From Burkholderiaceae bacterium (GTDB taxonomy: Bacteria > Pseudomonadota > Gammaproteobacteria > Burkholderiales > Burkholderiaceae_E): a DNA stretch of 64,000 nucleotides. A program made the position numbers and the translations under genes. The stretch is from assembly GCA_023954135.1 (NCBI GenBank), contig JAMLIN010000005.1:1-64000 (forward strand). The letters are read 5' to 3'. This document shows, piece by piece, positions 1-8,647 of the stretch. Positions within the stretch are counted from its first letter, which is position 1; every line of letters begins with the position of its first letter. The notes under the pieces are model-generated. The model was not told the origin of the DNA. It worked only from the letters and a program-made list of their open reading frames with translations, and searched no databases.

Positions 1-512
1 ATGGCGTCGTTGAGCGCCACCTGCGACAGGGTGAAAAGCGGGTGGCCATTGGTGAGCCGGCTCCAGACGAACACCATCGCCGTACAGGGGGCCGCCGCCA
101 GCAGGATGAGGCCCGCCACGTAGCTGTCGAGCTGTTCGGCGGGCAGGTAGGGCGCGAAGACCTGCCGGATGAACACCCAAGCCAGCAGCGCCATCGAGAA
201 CGGCTTGACCGCCCAGTTGATGAACAAGGTGACGCCAATGCCCCGCCAGTGCTGTCCGACCTCGCGCAGCGCGCCGAAGTCGACCCTGAGCAGCATCGGG
301 ATAATCATCACCCAGATGAGCACGCCCACCGGCAGGTTGACGTTGGCGAACTCCACCCGCCCGATAGCCTGGACGGGCCCCGGCAGGGCCTGGCCCAGTG
401 CAATGCCGGCGACGATGCAAAGGAACACCCAGAGGGTGAGGTAGCGCTCGAAGAAGCTGATGGCCGGTTTCGCTGGGCCTGCTGACGCGGCGGACTGCGC
501 GATGGTCGTCAA
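1..512 (-). CDS. acr3: ACR3-family arsenite efflux permease (3' end outside window)
   Basis: This inner-membrane permease extrudes arsenite made by the two upstream arsenate reductases. About 170 N-terminal residues are visible and the rest lies beyond position 1. The N-terminus carries the family-typical FFERYLTLWV segment, followed by GIALGQ, hydrophobic helices and the conserved APCTAMVFVWS stretch containing the Cys essential in ACR3 proteins. I place the start at a TTG (512-510), one base after the arsC stop at 514; no ATG fits, and slightly earlier in-frame starts are possible. It is the last visible gene of the leftward arsR-arsI-arsC-arsC-acr3 operon, so it should be under ArsR control. 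Family assignment is firm; the exact start is not. Confidence 0.88.
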   Translation of the reverse strand, partial: MTTIAQSAASAGPAKPAISFFERYLTLWVFLCIVAGIALGQALPGPVQAIGRVEFANVNLPVGVLIWVMIIPMLLRVDFGALREVGQHWRGIGVTLFINWAVKPFSMALLAWVFIRQVFAPYLPAEQLDSYVAGLILLAAAPCTAMVFVWSRLTNGHPLFTLSQVALNDA

Positions 513-513
513 T

Positions 514-1002
514 TCAATGGGTCTCGAGGTTGGAGAGGTGCTCGCGCAACTGCGCGTCGGTCATGGCGTCGAGGTCGTGCGACAACAATTGCAGCATCCG
601 GTAGCCGAGCGCCTGGCGCGTCAGTTCGAAGGCGGCGGCCCGTTCTCCCTCCGGGACACCGGACGGGTCCGGATAGCCCCAGTGGCCCTGGACCGGGCTG
701 CCCGGCCAGAACGGGCAGGCTTCGTTGGCGGCGTTGTCGCACACCGTGATGACGAGGCGCATGCGAGGCGCGTCGGGGCCGGTGAACTCGTCCCAGCTTT
801 TGCTGCGAAACGACGAGGTGTCGATGCCGAGCCGGGCCAGCGCTTCAAGGGCGTGGGGATTGACCCGGCCGCTCGGAGCGCTGCCGGCGCTGTAGGCTCG
901 AACCGCCCTGCCCAGCCTGTCGGCCCAGTAGTTGAGCATCCCTTCGGCCAGAACGCTCCTGGCCGAGTTGTGCGTGCAGAGAATCAAGACATTGGTCATC
1001 AT
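514..1002 (-). CDS. arsC: Arsenate reductase, thioredoxin-coupled (LMW-PTP fold), copy 1
   Basis: The protein reduces arsenate to arsenite in the cytoplasm, using a cysteine relay resolved by thioredoxin. The 162 residues open with the low-molecular-weight phosphatase P-loop CTHNSARS (Cys9 to Arg15). Two more cysteines in VCDNAANEACPFWPG match the second and third relay cysteines of the family, and DPSG and GHWGYPDP are also typical. It starts with tandem ATG codons at 1002 and 999, three bases after the stop of the second reductase gene, so translation is probably coupled. It feeds arsenite to the adjacent ACR3 pump. It shares only partial identity with the neighbouring copy, so the pair is not a recent duplication. 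Confidence 0.93.
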   Translation of the reverse strand: MMTNVLILCTHNSARSVLAEGMLNYWADRLGRAVRAYSAGSAPSGRVNPHALEALARLGIDTSSFRSKSWDEFTGPDAPRMRLVITVCDNAANEACPFWPGSPVQGHWGYPDPSGVPEGERAAAFELTRQALGYRMLQLLSHDLDAMTDAQLREHLSNLETH

Positions 1003-1005
1003 GGC

Positions 1006-1500
1006 TCAGTGCGTGCCGATGTCCTTGAGTCGCGACTGCAGCGCCATGCGGTCAAGCGCGTCCATGGGCAGCGCCAGGAGCAGCTCGAGGCGTCGCTTGA
1101 CGGTGATGGCCGTATCGAGAAAGGCCTTCTCCTGGTCCCCCAGGGTTCCGCGTGCCGCGGCCGGGTCGGGCATGCCCCAATGAGCAGTCATCGGCTGTCC
1201 CGGCCAGACGGGGCAGGCCTCGCCAGCGGCCTGGTCGCAGACCGTGAAGACGAAGTGCAGCGCCGGAGCATCGGGCCGGGCGAACTCCTCCCAGCTCTTG
1301 CTGCGCAATCCCGCGGTCGGGATATGCATCCTCTCCAGCCGCTCCAACGCAAGCGGGTGCACCGTACCCTTCGGATGGCTGCCCGCGGACCAGGCGCGGA
1401 ATCGACCCTGTCCGAGATGGTTCAGGATGGCCTCAGCGAGGATGGAACGGGCGGAGTTGCCGGTGCAGATGAACAGCGCGTTGTACGGCGGCAGGGCCAT
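1006..1500 (-). CDS. arsC: Arsenate reductase, thioredoxin-coupled (LMW-PTP fold), copy 2
   Basis: This is a second arsenate reductase of 164 residues. The catalytic P-loop is CTGNSARS (Cys12 to Arg18), and the relay cysteines lie in FTVCDQAAGEACPVWPG. The active-site loop differs from copy 1 (TG in place of TH), as seen in the ArsC subgroup common in Burkholderiales ars operons. It sits between arsI and the first arsC with gaps of a few bases, so it is co-transcribed. Two reductases in one operon are common in ars clusters and may differ in reductant preference, but the sequence does not show this. Confidence 0.92.
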   Translation of the reverse strand: MALPPYNALFICTGNSARSILAEAILNHLGQGRFRAWSAGSHPKGTVHPLALERLERMHIPTAGLRSKSWEEFARPDAPALHFVFTVCDQAAGEACPVWPGQPMTAHWGMPDPAAARGTLGDQEKAFLDTAITVKRRLELLLALPMDALDRMALQSRLKDIGTH

Positions 1501-1509
1501 ATCTTGGCC

Positions 1510-1989
1510 TCAGCAGCAAGCGCTAGTCGACTCGGGCTTGACCGGCGTCGAAAGGGGCTTGCCCTTCGGCGCGCAACATGCCGAGTCCGATTGTGGCTGC
1601 ACCGCAGGCTGCTTCTCGCTGAACACCGGAATGTCGCCCAGCGTATGGAACTGCTCCCAGGCAACGCCCTGTGGGTCGGTCACCCAGTACTTGTCGCTGC
1701 GGGCGTAGCAACAGGTCGTGTTGCCTTCGTCGAGCATCGCCATGTCGGCGGCCTGCGCACGAGCCTTCATCTCGGCGAGCTCATCCTCTGAATCCGTCTG
1801 GAAGCCGAGGTGGTCTACGCCGGGTTTGTCGCCCCGCGTCGATATGGCGAAGTTCAACCGTGGGTCATCGAGCATCCACTTCGCGTAATCCCCTTCCACC
1901 CGGATTGGCTCTGCGCCGAACATCTTCGTGTAGAACGCGATGCTGGCCTCCAGGTCGTTGACATGGGTGTGTACATGGAAACGCTTCAT
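1510..1989 (-). CDS. arsI: ArsI/CadI-family glyoxalase-fold protein (organoarsenical C-As lyase)
   Basis: This 159-residue vicinal-oxygen-chelate protein is related to ArsI, the Fe(II) dioxygenase that removes the methyl group from trivalent methylarsenicals. His5, His60 and Glu112 (context AWEQFHT) fit the three-residue iron site. The tandem Cys93-Cys94 in NTTCCYAR is the substrate-binding pair of genuine ArsI proteins. The C-terminal extension carries two further CC pairs (DSACCAPK and a final ACC), which could bind metalloid. I start at the ATG at 1989 because the MKRFHVHTHV beginning matches the family; an upstream in-frame ATG at 2019 would add ten unlike residues. It lies directly after arsR. 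Whether the activity is on methylarsenite is inferred. Confidence 0.87.
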   Translation of the reverse strand: MKRFHVHTHVNDLEASIAFYTKMFGAEPIRVEGDYAKWMLDDPRLNFAISTRGDKPGVDHLGFQTDSEDELAEMKARAQAADMAMLDEGNTTCCYARSDKYWVTDPQGVAWEQFHTLGDIPVFSEKQPAVQPQSDSACCAPKGKPLSTPVKPESTSACC

Positions 1990-2008
1990 GGTCGCCTCTC
2001 GTGCGTCA

Positions 2009-2335
2009 TCAGCAGCCACAGGCCGCCTGGGTGGTGTCGACTGCGCAGGCTTCGCCTGCGCAGCAGTTCTCGGTCAGATAGCGAAGGAGCGCGTTCATCT
2101 CATTAAACGCCGCCCGGTAGATGATGTTTCGGCTTGCCCGTTCGGCCGTAACCAGACCGGCTCGGTTGAGTTCCTTGAGATGGAACGACAGCGTGGCAGC
2201 CGGTATGTCCAGCTGCTCCTGAAGCACGCCGGGGGTCAGGCCTTCGAGACCTGCGACCACAAGCGCACGAAATGCTTTCAGTCGCATTGGATGCGCTAGC
2301 GCGCTCAGGGCGCGGACAATCGTCTGTTCTTCCAT
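2009..2335 (-). CDS. arsR: ArsR-type arsenite-responsive repressor
   Basis: This 108-residue winged-helix repressor is the first gene of the ars operon and should release the promoter when it binds arsenite. The helix-turn-helix includes PAATLSFHLKELNRAGL and the beta-wing follows. The metalloid site is at the C-terminus, Cys91-Cys92 with Cys97, plus Cys106 and Cys108. This resembles the C-terminal As(III) site of the Acidithiobacillus ferrooxidans ArsR rather than the CVC site of plasmid ArsR. The promoter is expected in the AT-richer stretch just upstream. Confidence 0.92.
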   Translation of the reverse strand: MEEQTIVRALSALAHPMRLKAFRALVVAGLEGLTPGVLQEQLDIPAATLSFHLKELNRAGLVTAERASRNIIYRAAFNEMNALLRYLTENCCAGEACAVDTTQAACGC

Positions 2336-2372
2336 AATTCCAGTTTATTCGAACTACAGCGGCGGCGCAAGC
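2336..2372 (-). promoter_or_regulatory. Probable ars promoter/operator region
   Basis: The region directly before arsR is much AT-richer than its surroundings. On the minus strand it reads TTCGAATAAACTGGAAT immediately before the ATG, a loose inverted arrangement containing a TAAACT that could serve as a -10 element. Position and composition suggest the ArsR-controlled promoter; no strong -35 or perfect dyad is visible. Confidence 0.35.
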
Positions 2373-2421
2373 GGCGAGTGGTAAAAGTCTCCAAAAGGAC
2401 CGGTCTTGTTCAGATTCGACG

Positions 2422-2440
2422 GCGCCCCGCCCCGGGGCGC
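2422..2440 (-). terminator. GC-rich hairpin after czcA
   Basis: GCGCCCC (2422-2428) and GGGGCGC (2434-2440) form a perfect 7-bp stem with a 5-nt loop, about 50 bases past the czcA stop. No U-run follows, so it is a weak candidate terminator for the czc operon. Confidence 0.35.
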
Positions 2441-2488
2441 TTCGCGACCGGCTCTTGTCCGCCTCACCTACTCGGTGGGCATCACGAC

Positions 2489-5400
2489 TTACTTCTCCAA
2501 GGACAGTTCGCCGGTGTCTTTGCCTTCTTCCGCTTCGTCCCGCCAATAGGCGATTCGATACAGCAGGGGCAACACCAGCAAGGTGAGCGCCGTTGACGAC
2601 AGGATGCCGCCAATCACGACCGTCGCCAGCGGCCTTTGCACTTCCGCCCCCGTCCCGGTTGCCAAAGCCATGGGGACGAAGCCGAGCGAGGCGACCAAGG
2701 CGGTCATCAGCACGGGTCGAAGACGCGTCAATGCACCTTCCAGAACGGCTTCATCGAGTGAGCGACCTTCCTCGCGCAGCGTGCGTATGAAGGAAAGCAT
2801 TACCAGCCCGTTGAGGACTGCGACGCCCGACAATGCAATGAAGCCTACGCCGGCTGAAATCGAGAATGGCAAGCCGCGGAGCCAGAGAGCGGCGATGCCG
2901 CCCGTCAACGCAAACGGTATCCCGGTGAAGACGAGTAGTCCGTCCTTGAGGTTCCCAAACATGGCAAAGAGCAGGATGAAGACGAGAAGCAGGGAAAGCG
3001 GAACGACCACGCGAAGTCGCTCGCTCGCCGATTGCAGCTGCTCGAAGGTTCCGCCCCATGTCGTCCAGTACCCGCTCGGAACCGAGATACGCTCCTGGAG
3101 GGCCACCCCTGCCTCGCCCACAAATGACCCGATGTCACGGCCCTGGACGTTCGCGCTGACCACAACCCGGCGCTTCCCGTTCTCGCGCGATACCTGGTTG
3201 GGCCCTGGCGCAAGCTCGAGCGTCGCAACCTCGGCCAGCGGCACGTACGATGTCATGCCACCGCTGCTCGATGTCGGCAATGGGATTGGGAGTCGGGCGA
3301 GCGTCTCAATGTTGCTTCGGACGTCGTCCGGCAGGCGCACGATGATTGCAAAGCGTCGGTCGCCCTGGAAAAGGACACCGGCCTGCCGCCCTCCGACCGC
3401 GATGGCGACCGCTTCCTGCACCTCGCTCATGTTCAGGCCATAGCGAGCCGCCTTGTTCCGGTCGATGTTCACCGACAGCATTGGCAGGCCAGTGGTCTGC
3501 TCCACCTTCACGTCGGCCGCGCCCGGGACACCCTCGAGTACTTCGGCAATCCGGGTGGCAGTATTGGTGAGGACTTCGTTGTCATCCCCGAACACCTTGA
3601 CCGCAACGTCCGAGCGAACGCCGGAAATGAGTTCATTGAAGCGCAGTTCGATGGGCTGGGAAAATTCATAGTTGTTGCCCGGAATCTTCGCCACCTCGGC
3701 TCGCACGGCCGCAAGCAGTTCGTCCCGGGTCTTCCTTGGCTCGGGCCACTCGTGGACCGGCTTGAGCATGATGTAGCCGTCGGAGATATTCGGTGGCATC
3801 GGGTCGGCGGCAATTTCGGCAGTCCCCGTCCTCGCGAATACCCGTTCTATCTCGGGGAACCGCTCCATGAGGCGAACCTCTATCTGCTGCTGCATCGCCA
3901 CCGACTGGCTCAGGCTCGTACCAGGAATTCGCAGGGCTTGAATCGCAAAGTCACCCTCGTTGAGGTTCGGTACGAACTCGCTGCCAAGGCGGCTTGCCAC
4001 CACCCCAGAAAGCAGGACCGCGACGACGGCGAACGTCAGCACGACCGGTCCGTTCTCCAGGCTGCTCTTGAGCGCGGGCTGGTACGCCCGTCGCGCCCAT
4101 GTCATCAATCGGTTCTCTTTGTCCGCCACCCTTTTGCCGATGAAGAGGGCGACGGCCGCAGGCACGAAGGTAACTGACAGAATCATGGCGCCGAGCAGCG
4201 CCAGCACGACGGTGAACGCCATCGGATGGAATGTCTTGCCCTCCACCCCAGTGAGCGCAAAGATGGGCAGGTAGACCACCATGATGATGAGCTGCCCGTA
4301 GAGCAACGGGCGTCGCGCCTCTCTCGACGCTGCGAACACTTCATGGAAGCGCTCCGAGCGAGTCAGGGGTCGACTGAGTCGTGACTGTGCGTGGGAGAGT
4401 CGCCGCACGCAGTTCTCGACAATGACGACCGCACCATCGATGATGATTCCGAAGTCGAGCGCCCCGAGGCTCATCAGGTTTGCGCTCACCCCGTAGTTCA
4501 CCATCCCGGTAAAGGTGAACAGCATCGACAGGGGAATGACCATCGCGGTGATGACGGCAGCGCGGATGTTTCCGAGGAACATGAACAGCACGGCGATGAC
4601 GAGAACGGCCCCTTCCAGGAGGTTCTTCTTGACCGTGGCGATGGCCTTGTCGACGAGCACGGTCCTGTCGTAGACGGTAACGGCCTGGACGCCCTCGGGC
4701 AGCGTCTTGTTGATGACCTCCATCTGCTTGTCGACGGCTCGGGAGACCGCGCGGCTGTTCTCGCCGAGCAGCATGAAGACTGTGCCGAGCACGACTTCCT
4801 TCCCGTTCTCCGTTGCCGCGCCACTTCTGAGCTCACGCCCCAGGCCAACTTCCGCAATGTCACGGATGCGGATAGGCAGTCCCTGCGCGGTGCCTACGAT
4901 GACCTCCTCGAGGTCCTCGATGCCCCTCACCTGCCCGGGCGCCCGGACAAGGAACTGCTCCCCGCGTCGTTCGATGTAGCCCGCACCGATGTTGGTGTTG
5001 TTGCGCTCGAGCGCCGTCACCACGTCCTGCAAGCTCAGGCCGTACGAGGCCAGCTTCTCGAGATTCGGTGCGACCTGGAACTGACGCTCGAAGCCGCCAA
5101 TCGAGTTGATTTCGGTAACGCCAGGCACATTTCGCAGTTGCGGCTTGATGACCCAGTCCTGGATTTCCCGGAGGTCCGTGGGCGTATAAAGCGTTCCATC
5201 CGGCTTTCGCGCGTCTTCGTCTGCTTCCACCGTCCATAGGTAGATTTCACCGAGGCCCGTCGAGATGGGACCCATTACAGGGGTTATGCCCTCCGGCAAG
5301 GCCCCCGCCGCCTCCTGGATTCGCTGATTCACCAACTGGCGCGCGAAATAGATGTCCGTGCCATCCTTGAAGATGACAGTCACCTGCGACAGGCCGTAGC

Positions 5401-5659
5401 GCGAAAGGGAGCGGGTTTGCTCCAGGCCGGGCAGGCCCGCCATGACGGTTTCGATGGGATAGGTGATACGCTGTTCGGTCTCCAGTGGCGAGTAGCCGGG
5501 CGCGGACGTGTTGATTTGGACCTGCACGTTCGTGATGTCCGGGACGGCATCGATGGGCAGCCGACCGAAGTTGTAGGCGCCGAGGCCAGCCATGGCCAGA
5601 ACGGCAAGCAGAACGAGCCAGCGTTGCTCGACGGCGAAGCGGATGAGGCGTTCGAACAT
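2489..5659 (-). CDS. czcA: Heavy-metal RND efflux pump CzcA (Zn/Co/Cd type)
   Basis: This 1056-residue inner-membrane proton/metal antiporter forms the engine of the CzcCBA tripartite exporter. The TM4 motif places Asp402, Asp408 and Glu415 in DFGIIIDGAVVIVEN, the residues and numbering known for Cupriavidus CzcA and diagnostic of the zinc/cobalt/cadmium class. The PDITNVQVQ segment at 40-48 and the paired periplasmic loops are full length. The gene ends the leftward czcI-czcC-czcB-czcA operon, 14 bases after czcB. The C-terminus is short and acidic (EEGKDTGELSLEK). I see no truncation. The exact metal range is inferred from the motif. Confidence 0.95.
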   Translation of the reverse strand: MFERLIRFAVEQRWLVLLAVLAMAGLGAYNFGRLPIDAVPDITNVQVQINTSAPGYSPLETEQRITYPIETVMAGLPGLEQTRSLSRYGLSQVTVIFKDGTDIYFARQLVNQRIQEAAGALPEGITPVMGPISTGLGEIYLWTVEADEDARKPDGTLYTPTDLREIQDWVIKPQLRNVPGVTEINSIGGFERQFQVAPNLEKLASYGLSLQDVVTALERNNTNIGAGYIERRGEQFLVRAPGQVRGIEDLEEVIVGTAQGLPIRIRDIAEVGLGRELRSGAATENGKEVVLGTVFMLLGENSRAVSRAVDKQMEVINKTLPEGVQAVTVYDRTVLVDKAIATVKKNLLEGAVLVIAVLFMFLGNIRAAVITAMVIPLSMLFTFTGMVNYGVSANLMSLGALDFGIIIDGAVVIVENCVRRLSHAQSRLSRPLTRSERFHEVFAASREARRPLLYGQLIIMVVYLPIFALTGVEGKTFHPMAFTVVLALLGAMILSVTFVPAAVALFIGKRVADKENRLMTWARRAYQPALKSSLENGPVVLTFAVVAVLLSGVVASRLGSEFVPNLNEGDFAIQALRIPGTSLSQSVAMQQQIEVRLMERFPEIERVFARTGTAEIAADPMPPNISDGYIMLKPVHEWPEPRKTRDELLAAVRAEVAKIPGNNYEFSQPIELRFNELISGVRSDVAVKVFGDDNEVLTNTATRIAEVLEGVPGAADVKVEQTTGLPMLSVNIDRNKAARYGLNMSEVQEAVAIAVGGRQAGVLFQGDRRFAIIVRLPDDVRSNIETLARLPIPLPTSSSGGMTSYVPLAEVATLELAPGPNQVSRENGKRRVVVSANVQGRDIGSFVGEAGVALQERISVPSGYWTTWGGTFEQLQSASERLRVVVPLSLLLVFILLFAMFGNLKDGLLVFTGIPFALTGGIAALWLRGLPFSISAGVGFIALSGVAVLNGLVMLSFIRTLREEGRSLDEAVLEGALTRLRPVLMTALVASLGFVPMALATGTGAEVQRPLATVVIGGILSSTALTLLVLPLLYRIAYWRDEAEEGKDTGELSLEK

Positions 5660-5673
5660 GACTGTCTCCCGCC

Positions 5674-6921
5674 TCAGTGCGTGTGCTCGGCGCTGCCCTT
5701 GCCGAGTTCTGACTTCAGGATGAAGCTGTTGGTGGCGGCATACCGTTCGCCGGCGCCCAAGCCTTGCTTGACCTCGACCTGGGTGCCGTCGGAGCGCCCG
5801 AGCGTGACTGGGCGTGCCGCAAACCCGCCATGGACTTCGACGAACACTGCGGGAGTGTTGTCGATGGTCTGTATAGCATCGGCTGGCACAGCCACCGGCA
5901 CTTGCTGCTCTTCAACAGCAACTGAAACTGTGACGAACAATCCCGGCCGCCAGGCTCGGTTCGGGTTTGTCAGCGTGACCCGGGCTTTCGCCGTGCGCGT
6001 CCGTTCGCCAATGAGGGAGCCAACATAGGCGACGGTGCCCTCGGCGGTCCCCGTGAATGCAGTCGACGAGACGCTTGCTCTCTCCCCGACCCGGACCTTG
6101 ACGATGTCTTGCGCCGATACGTTGAATTCGGCCCAGACCGTGGACAGGTCGGAAAGCGTGAAGGCCTCCGCATCGGCAGCGACCGCCTCGCCGAGCGTGA
6201 TGTGCTTCTCGATGACGGTGCCCCCGAAGGGCGCCCGCAGCTCGAATCGGTTCAGTTCGGAGGCGACCCTCGGGGCACCAATGGCGGCGAGCTTCTGTTG
6301 GGCGCCCTGGACCGCAATCCTGGCTTCCTGGAGGGACGCGCGAGCCTGCAGATAGTCCTGTTCCGCAGAGATTTTGTCCTGCCAGAGCTGTTTCTCGCGC
6401 TCGTGCGTCGTGCTCGCAAGGCGCAGGCGTTGCTCGGCAGCGAGCAGCTCGCTGCGATGCTCGGCCAGCGCCGGGCTGGCGATGATGGCAAGCACATCGC
6501 CCTTTCTCACTTCCTGGCCGAGGTCCGCGGGCACACTCTCCACCACTCCGGCCAGCCGCGGCACGACATGGGCCGTACGGTCTTCATTGAACCGAATCTC
6601 CCCGGGAAACTCCACGGATGAACGAATCCGCGCGGAGTCCGCCGCCTCTACGGTGATTCCCGCGATTCGAATCTGCTCGGCAGAGAGCGTCACCCGGTCG
6701 GCATGCGTGTTCGGTTCCGCATTTTCGACCGCACCCTCTTGTTCGTGCCCATGTTCGTCCCCGTGCTCGTCGCCGTGCTCGTCCCGCGAGGCCGCTGCAT
6801 GACCGTGTTCATCGTGGTCCACGGGGGCCGCGAGGCCGCCCGTCAGCATCGCCGCGCCGGCCAGTAGGCCGACAAGAATGATTGCCGCCATCGCGGCTTT
6901 CTGCTTGTGCGTGAGTGACAT
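5674..6921 (-). CDS. czcB: Periplasmic adaptor CzcB of heavy-metal efflux
   Basis: This 415-residue membrane-fusion protein bridges the CzcA pump and the CzcC outer-membrane channel. It begins with a membrane anchor (about residues 8-30). A His/Asp/Glu-rich linker follows at about 35-70 with repeated DEHGDEHG units, a likely metal-binding region also seen in CzcB proteins. Barrel-sandwich (VVPRLAGVVESVPADLGQEVRKGD), helical hairpin and beta-barrel segments come next. It is 15 bases from both czcC and czcA. The His-rich linker may capture Zn, Co or Cd in the periplasm; that part is inferred. Confidence 0.94.
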   Translation of the reverse strand: MSLTHKQKAAMAAIILVGLLAGAAMLTGGLAAPVDHDEHGHAAASRDEHGDEHGDEHGHEQEGAVENAEPNTHADRVTLSAEQIRIAGITVEAADSARIRSSVEFPGEIRFNEDRTAHVVPRLAGVVESVPADLGQEVRKGDVLAIIASPALAEHRSELLAAEQRLRLASTTHEREKQLWQDKISAEQDYLQARASLQEARIAVQGAQQKLAAIGAPRVASELNRFELRAPFGGTVIEKHITLGEAVAADAEAFTLSDLSTVWAEFNVSAQDIVKVRVGERASVSSTAFTGTAEGTVAYVGSLIGERTRTAKARVTLTNPNRAWRPGLFVTVSVAVEEQQVPVAVPADAIQTIDNTPAVFVEVHGGFAARPVTLGRSDGTQVEVKQGLGAGERYAATNSFILKSELGKGSAEHTH

Positions 6922-6936
6922 CGTTGAGCTTGCTCG

Positions 6937-8229
6937 TTAGCGACCGACGAGCCGGTCGATGGTCGCGGCGGCCTGGTAGGCCTCGCCGACAGTGGAGAGG
7001 TAGCGCACACGCGCCTCGAGAAGGGTTCGACGCGTATCCAGTACGTCGAGCAGGCCGAACTTTCCGGCTTCGAAGCCCTGAGTCGCGGCGTCGTGCGCCT
7101 GCTGTGCCGCCGGTAGCACAGTCGTGCGCAGGGCTTGAGCGGTCGCGTTTGCCGTATGGAGTCGCGAGACGGCATGTCGCAGTGCCGTCACGAGACGCAG
7201 GCGCGCCTCCCGGTGTTCTTCAGCGGCCTTCGAGGCACGCTTCGCCGCTTCTTGGACTCCGCCTTCGTTGCGGTCGAACAGGGGCACCGTTACCGATACC
7301 CCGACGACCGCCTGGTTAATCCCAAGTTCGTTGGCCCGCTTGGCTCCCAGACTGAGGGCGAAATCCGGCCGCTGCTTGCTGCGTTCGACCTCGACGGCGG
7401 CGCGGCGCTGGTCGAGTTGGAGGCGGCTCGCGAGCAGGGCGGGGGAGGCGTCCGCCTGGGCCAGGAGCACATCGAGCGCCGGGCGACTGGGGAGCTCATC
7501 GATGTCCCCGGTCGCTTCGGTGAAGACCGGTTCGGAGGAGCCCCAAAGTGAGGCCAGTGCTTCCCGGGCGCTCTGTAGCTCTGCACGGGCCGCCGTGACT
7601 TCGAGTTCCGCGTTCGCCTGTTCGACTCGCGAGCGCGTCTCGGCCACCGGGGAGATTTTCCCTGCCGTAACCCTGCGGGCGGTCGCCTCCGCGCCGCGTC
7701 GAGCGAGCGCGGCCGAGGAGGTGGCGAGCGCCGTTGCTTCCTGGGCCACTAGCACCCGGAAGAACGCGGAAATCACCTGCGAGCGCAGCTCGGCGCGCGC
7801 GTCCAGATGCTCGGCCGCAGCCACGTCTCGACCTAGTTCGGCATGCGCGACGCGAGCTTCGAGCTTGCCGCCGAGCTCGAGAGGAATGCTCAGGACGACG
7901 GCCGATTCGCGCGTTGCCGGCCTGGTGTCCTCAACCGTTACGTCCAGCTCAGGATTGGGTCGTGCGCCAGCCTGGCGAGCGGCGCCTTCGCGGGCCTGCA
8001 CTTCCAGCCGAGCGGCGGACAGGGAAAAGCTTCCCACCTCCGCAAGTGCCAGGGCCCGCTCCAACGTGAGGGGACCGGCCACTTCGTCTGCAAGCTGCCC
8101 GTCGTGCTGGGGTGCGATGTGGCCCGCCGAGCCAGGTATCGGTTGGGCGGCTGCGGTGCTTGGGGAGGGGAGGACTAGGGGGCTGAAAAGCGTTGCCGCC
8201 AGCCCCAGCGGCAGCATGAGTCGTCGCAT
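6937..8229 (-). CDS. czcC: Outer-membrane factor CzcC (TolC family)
   Basis: The 430-residue TolC-type channel completes CzcCBA. A signal peptide (MRRLMLPLGLAATLFSPLVL) is followed by two outer-membrane-efflux repeats, including LTLERALALAE and the second repeat at SPALLASRLQLDQRRAAVEV. The second repeat is of special interest because a diverged copy of about 110 bp of it lies detached at about 11501-11611. The gene follows czcI by about 70 bases and precedes czcB by 15. Confidence 0.93.
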   Translation of the reverse strand: MRRLMLPLGLAATLFSPLVLPSPSTAAAQPIPGSAGHIAPQHDGQLADEVAGPLTLERALALAEVGSFSLSAARLEVQAREGAARQAGARPNPELDVTVEDTRPATRESAVVLSIPLELGGKLEARVAHAELGRDVAAAEHLDARAELRSQVISAFFRVLVAQEATALATSSAALARRGAEATARRVTAGKISPVAETRSRVEQANAELEVTAARAELQSAREALASLWGSSEPVFTEATGDIDELPSRPALDVLLAQADASPALLASRLQLDQRRAAVEVERSKQRPDFALSLGAKRANELGINQAVVGVSVTVPLFDRNEGGVQEAAKRASKAAEEHREARLRLVTALRHAVSRLHTANATAQALRTTVLPAAQQAHDAATQGFEAGKFGLLDVLDTRRTLLEARVRYLSTVGEAYQAAATIDRLVGR

Positions 8230-8299
8230 CGAATCTCACAGGAGTTGAACCGGAGAATCGGCGAGACGTCAGGCAGTCGTAAACGGTGACGTCTCGCCG

Positions 8300-8647
8300 T
8301 CAGGCGAGACGAAACCACTGAGGGCGGTCGGGACCCCGTGGAAAGGCTGAGGTGAACGGACTGAGCGGAGGAGCAAATATGCCAGCGGCTGGAGTGGGAA
8401 ATTCCGCGACAGTAACGCTGGGAAGTACCACTGCGGCGTGTGCGGCGTGGCAAGTGCCGCAGTCCAGGTCAGGCAGAGTCTTGCCCACGGCCGGCGATTC
8501 CGTCTCGGCGTTGTGTTCGTGCTCGTGGTGCCCGAAGTGCTGCGTTGCCGACGCGCCCGTCTCATGGCCGCAATAGCTAGCTGCCATCGCCCAAACCGAT
8601 TGCAGCGGCAAGAGAAGTGCGAGGAGCACGAAGACGAAGCGGTGCAT
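8300..8647 (-). CDS. czcI: CzcI-family periplasmic protein
   Basis: This is a 115-residue secreted protein with a signal peptide (MHRFVFVLLALLLPLQSVWA), a His-rich middle (FGHHEHEHNAE), a CGTC-type Cys pair, and the family's terminal GPDRPQW sequence. CzcI proteins head czcCBA operons and are thought to help metal sensing or regulation; the biochemical role is unsettled. A TATACT box lies only about 8 bases before the ATG with no ribosome-binding site, so the message may be leaderless. A second family member heads the operon at 14631. Confidence 0.85.
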   Translation of the reverse strand: MHRFVFVLLALLLPLQSVWAMAASYCGHETGASATQHFGHHEHEHNAETESPAVGKTLPDLDCGTCHAAHAAVVLPSVTVAEFPTPAAGIFAPPLSPFTSAFPRGPDRPQWFRLA

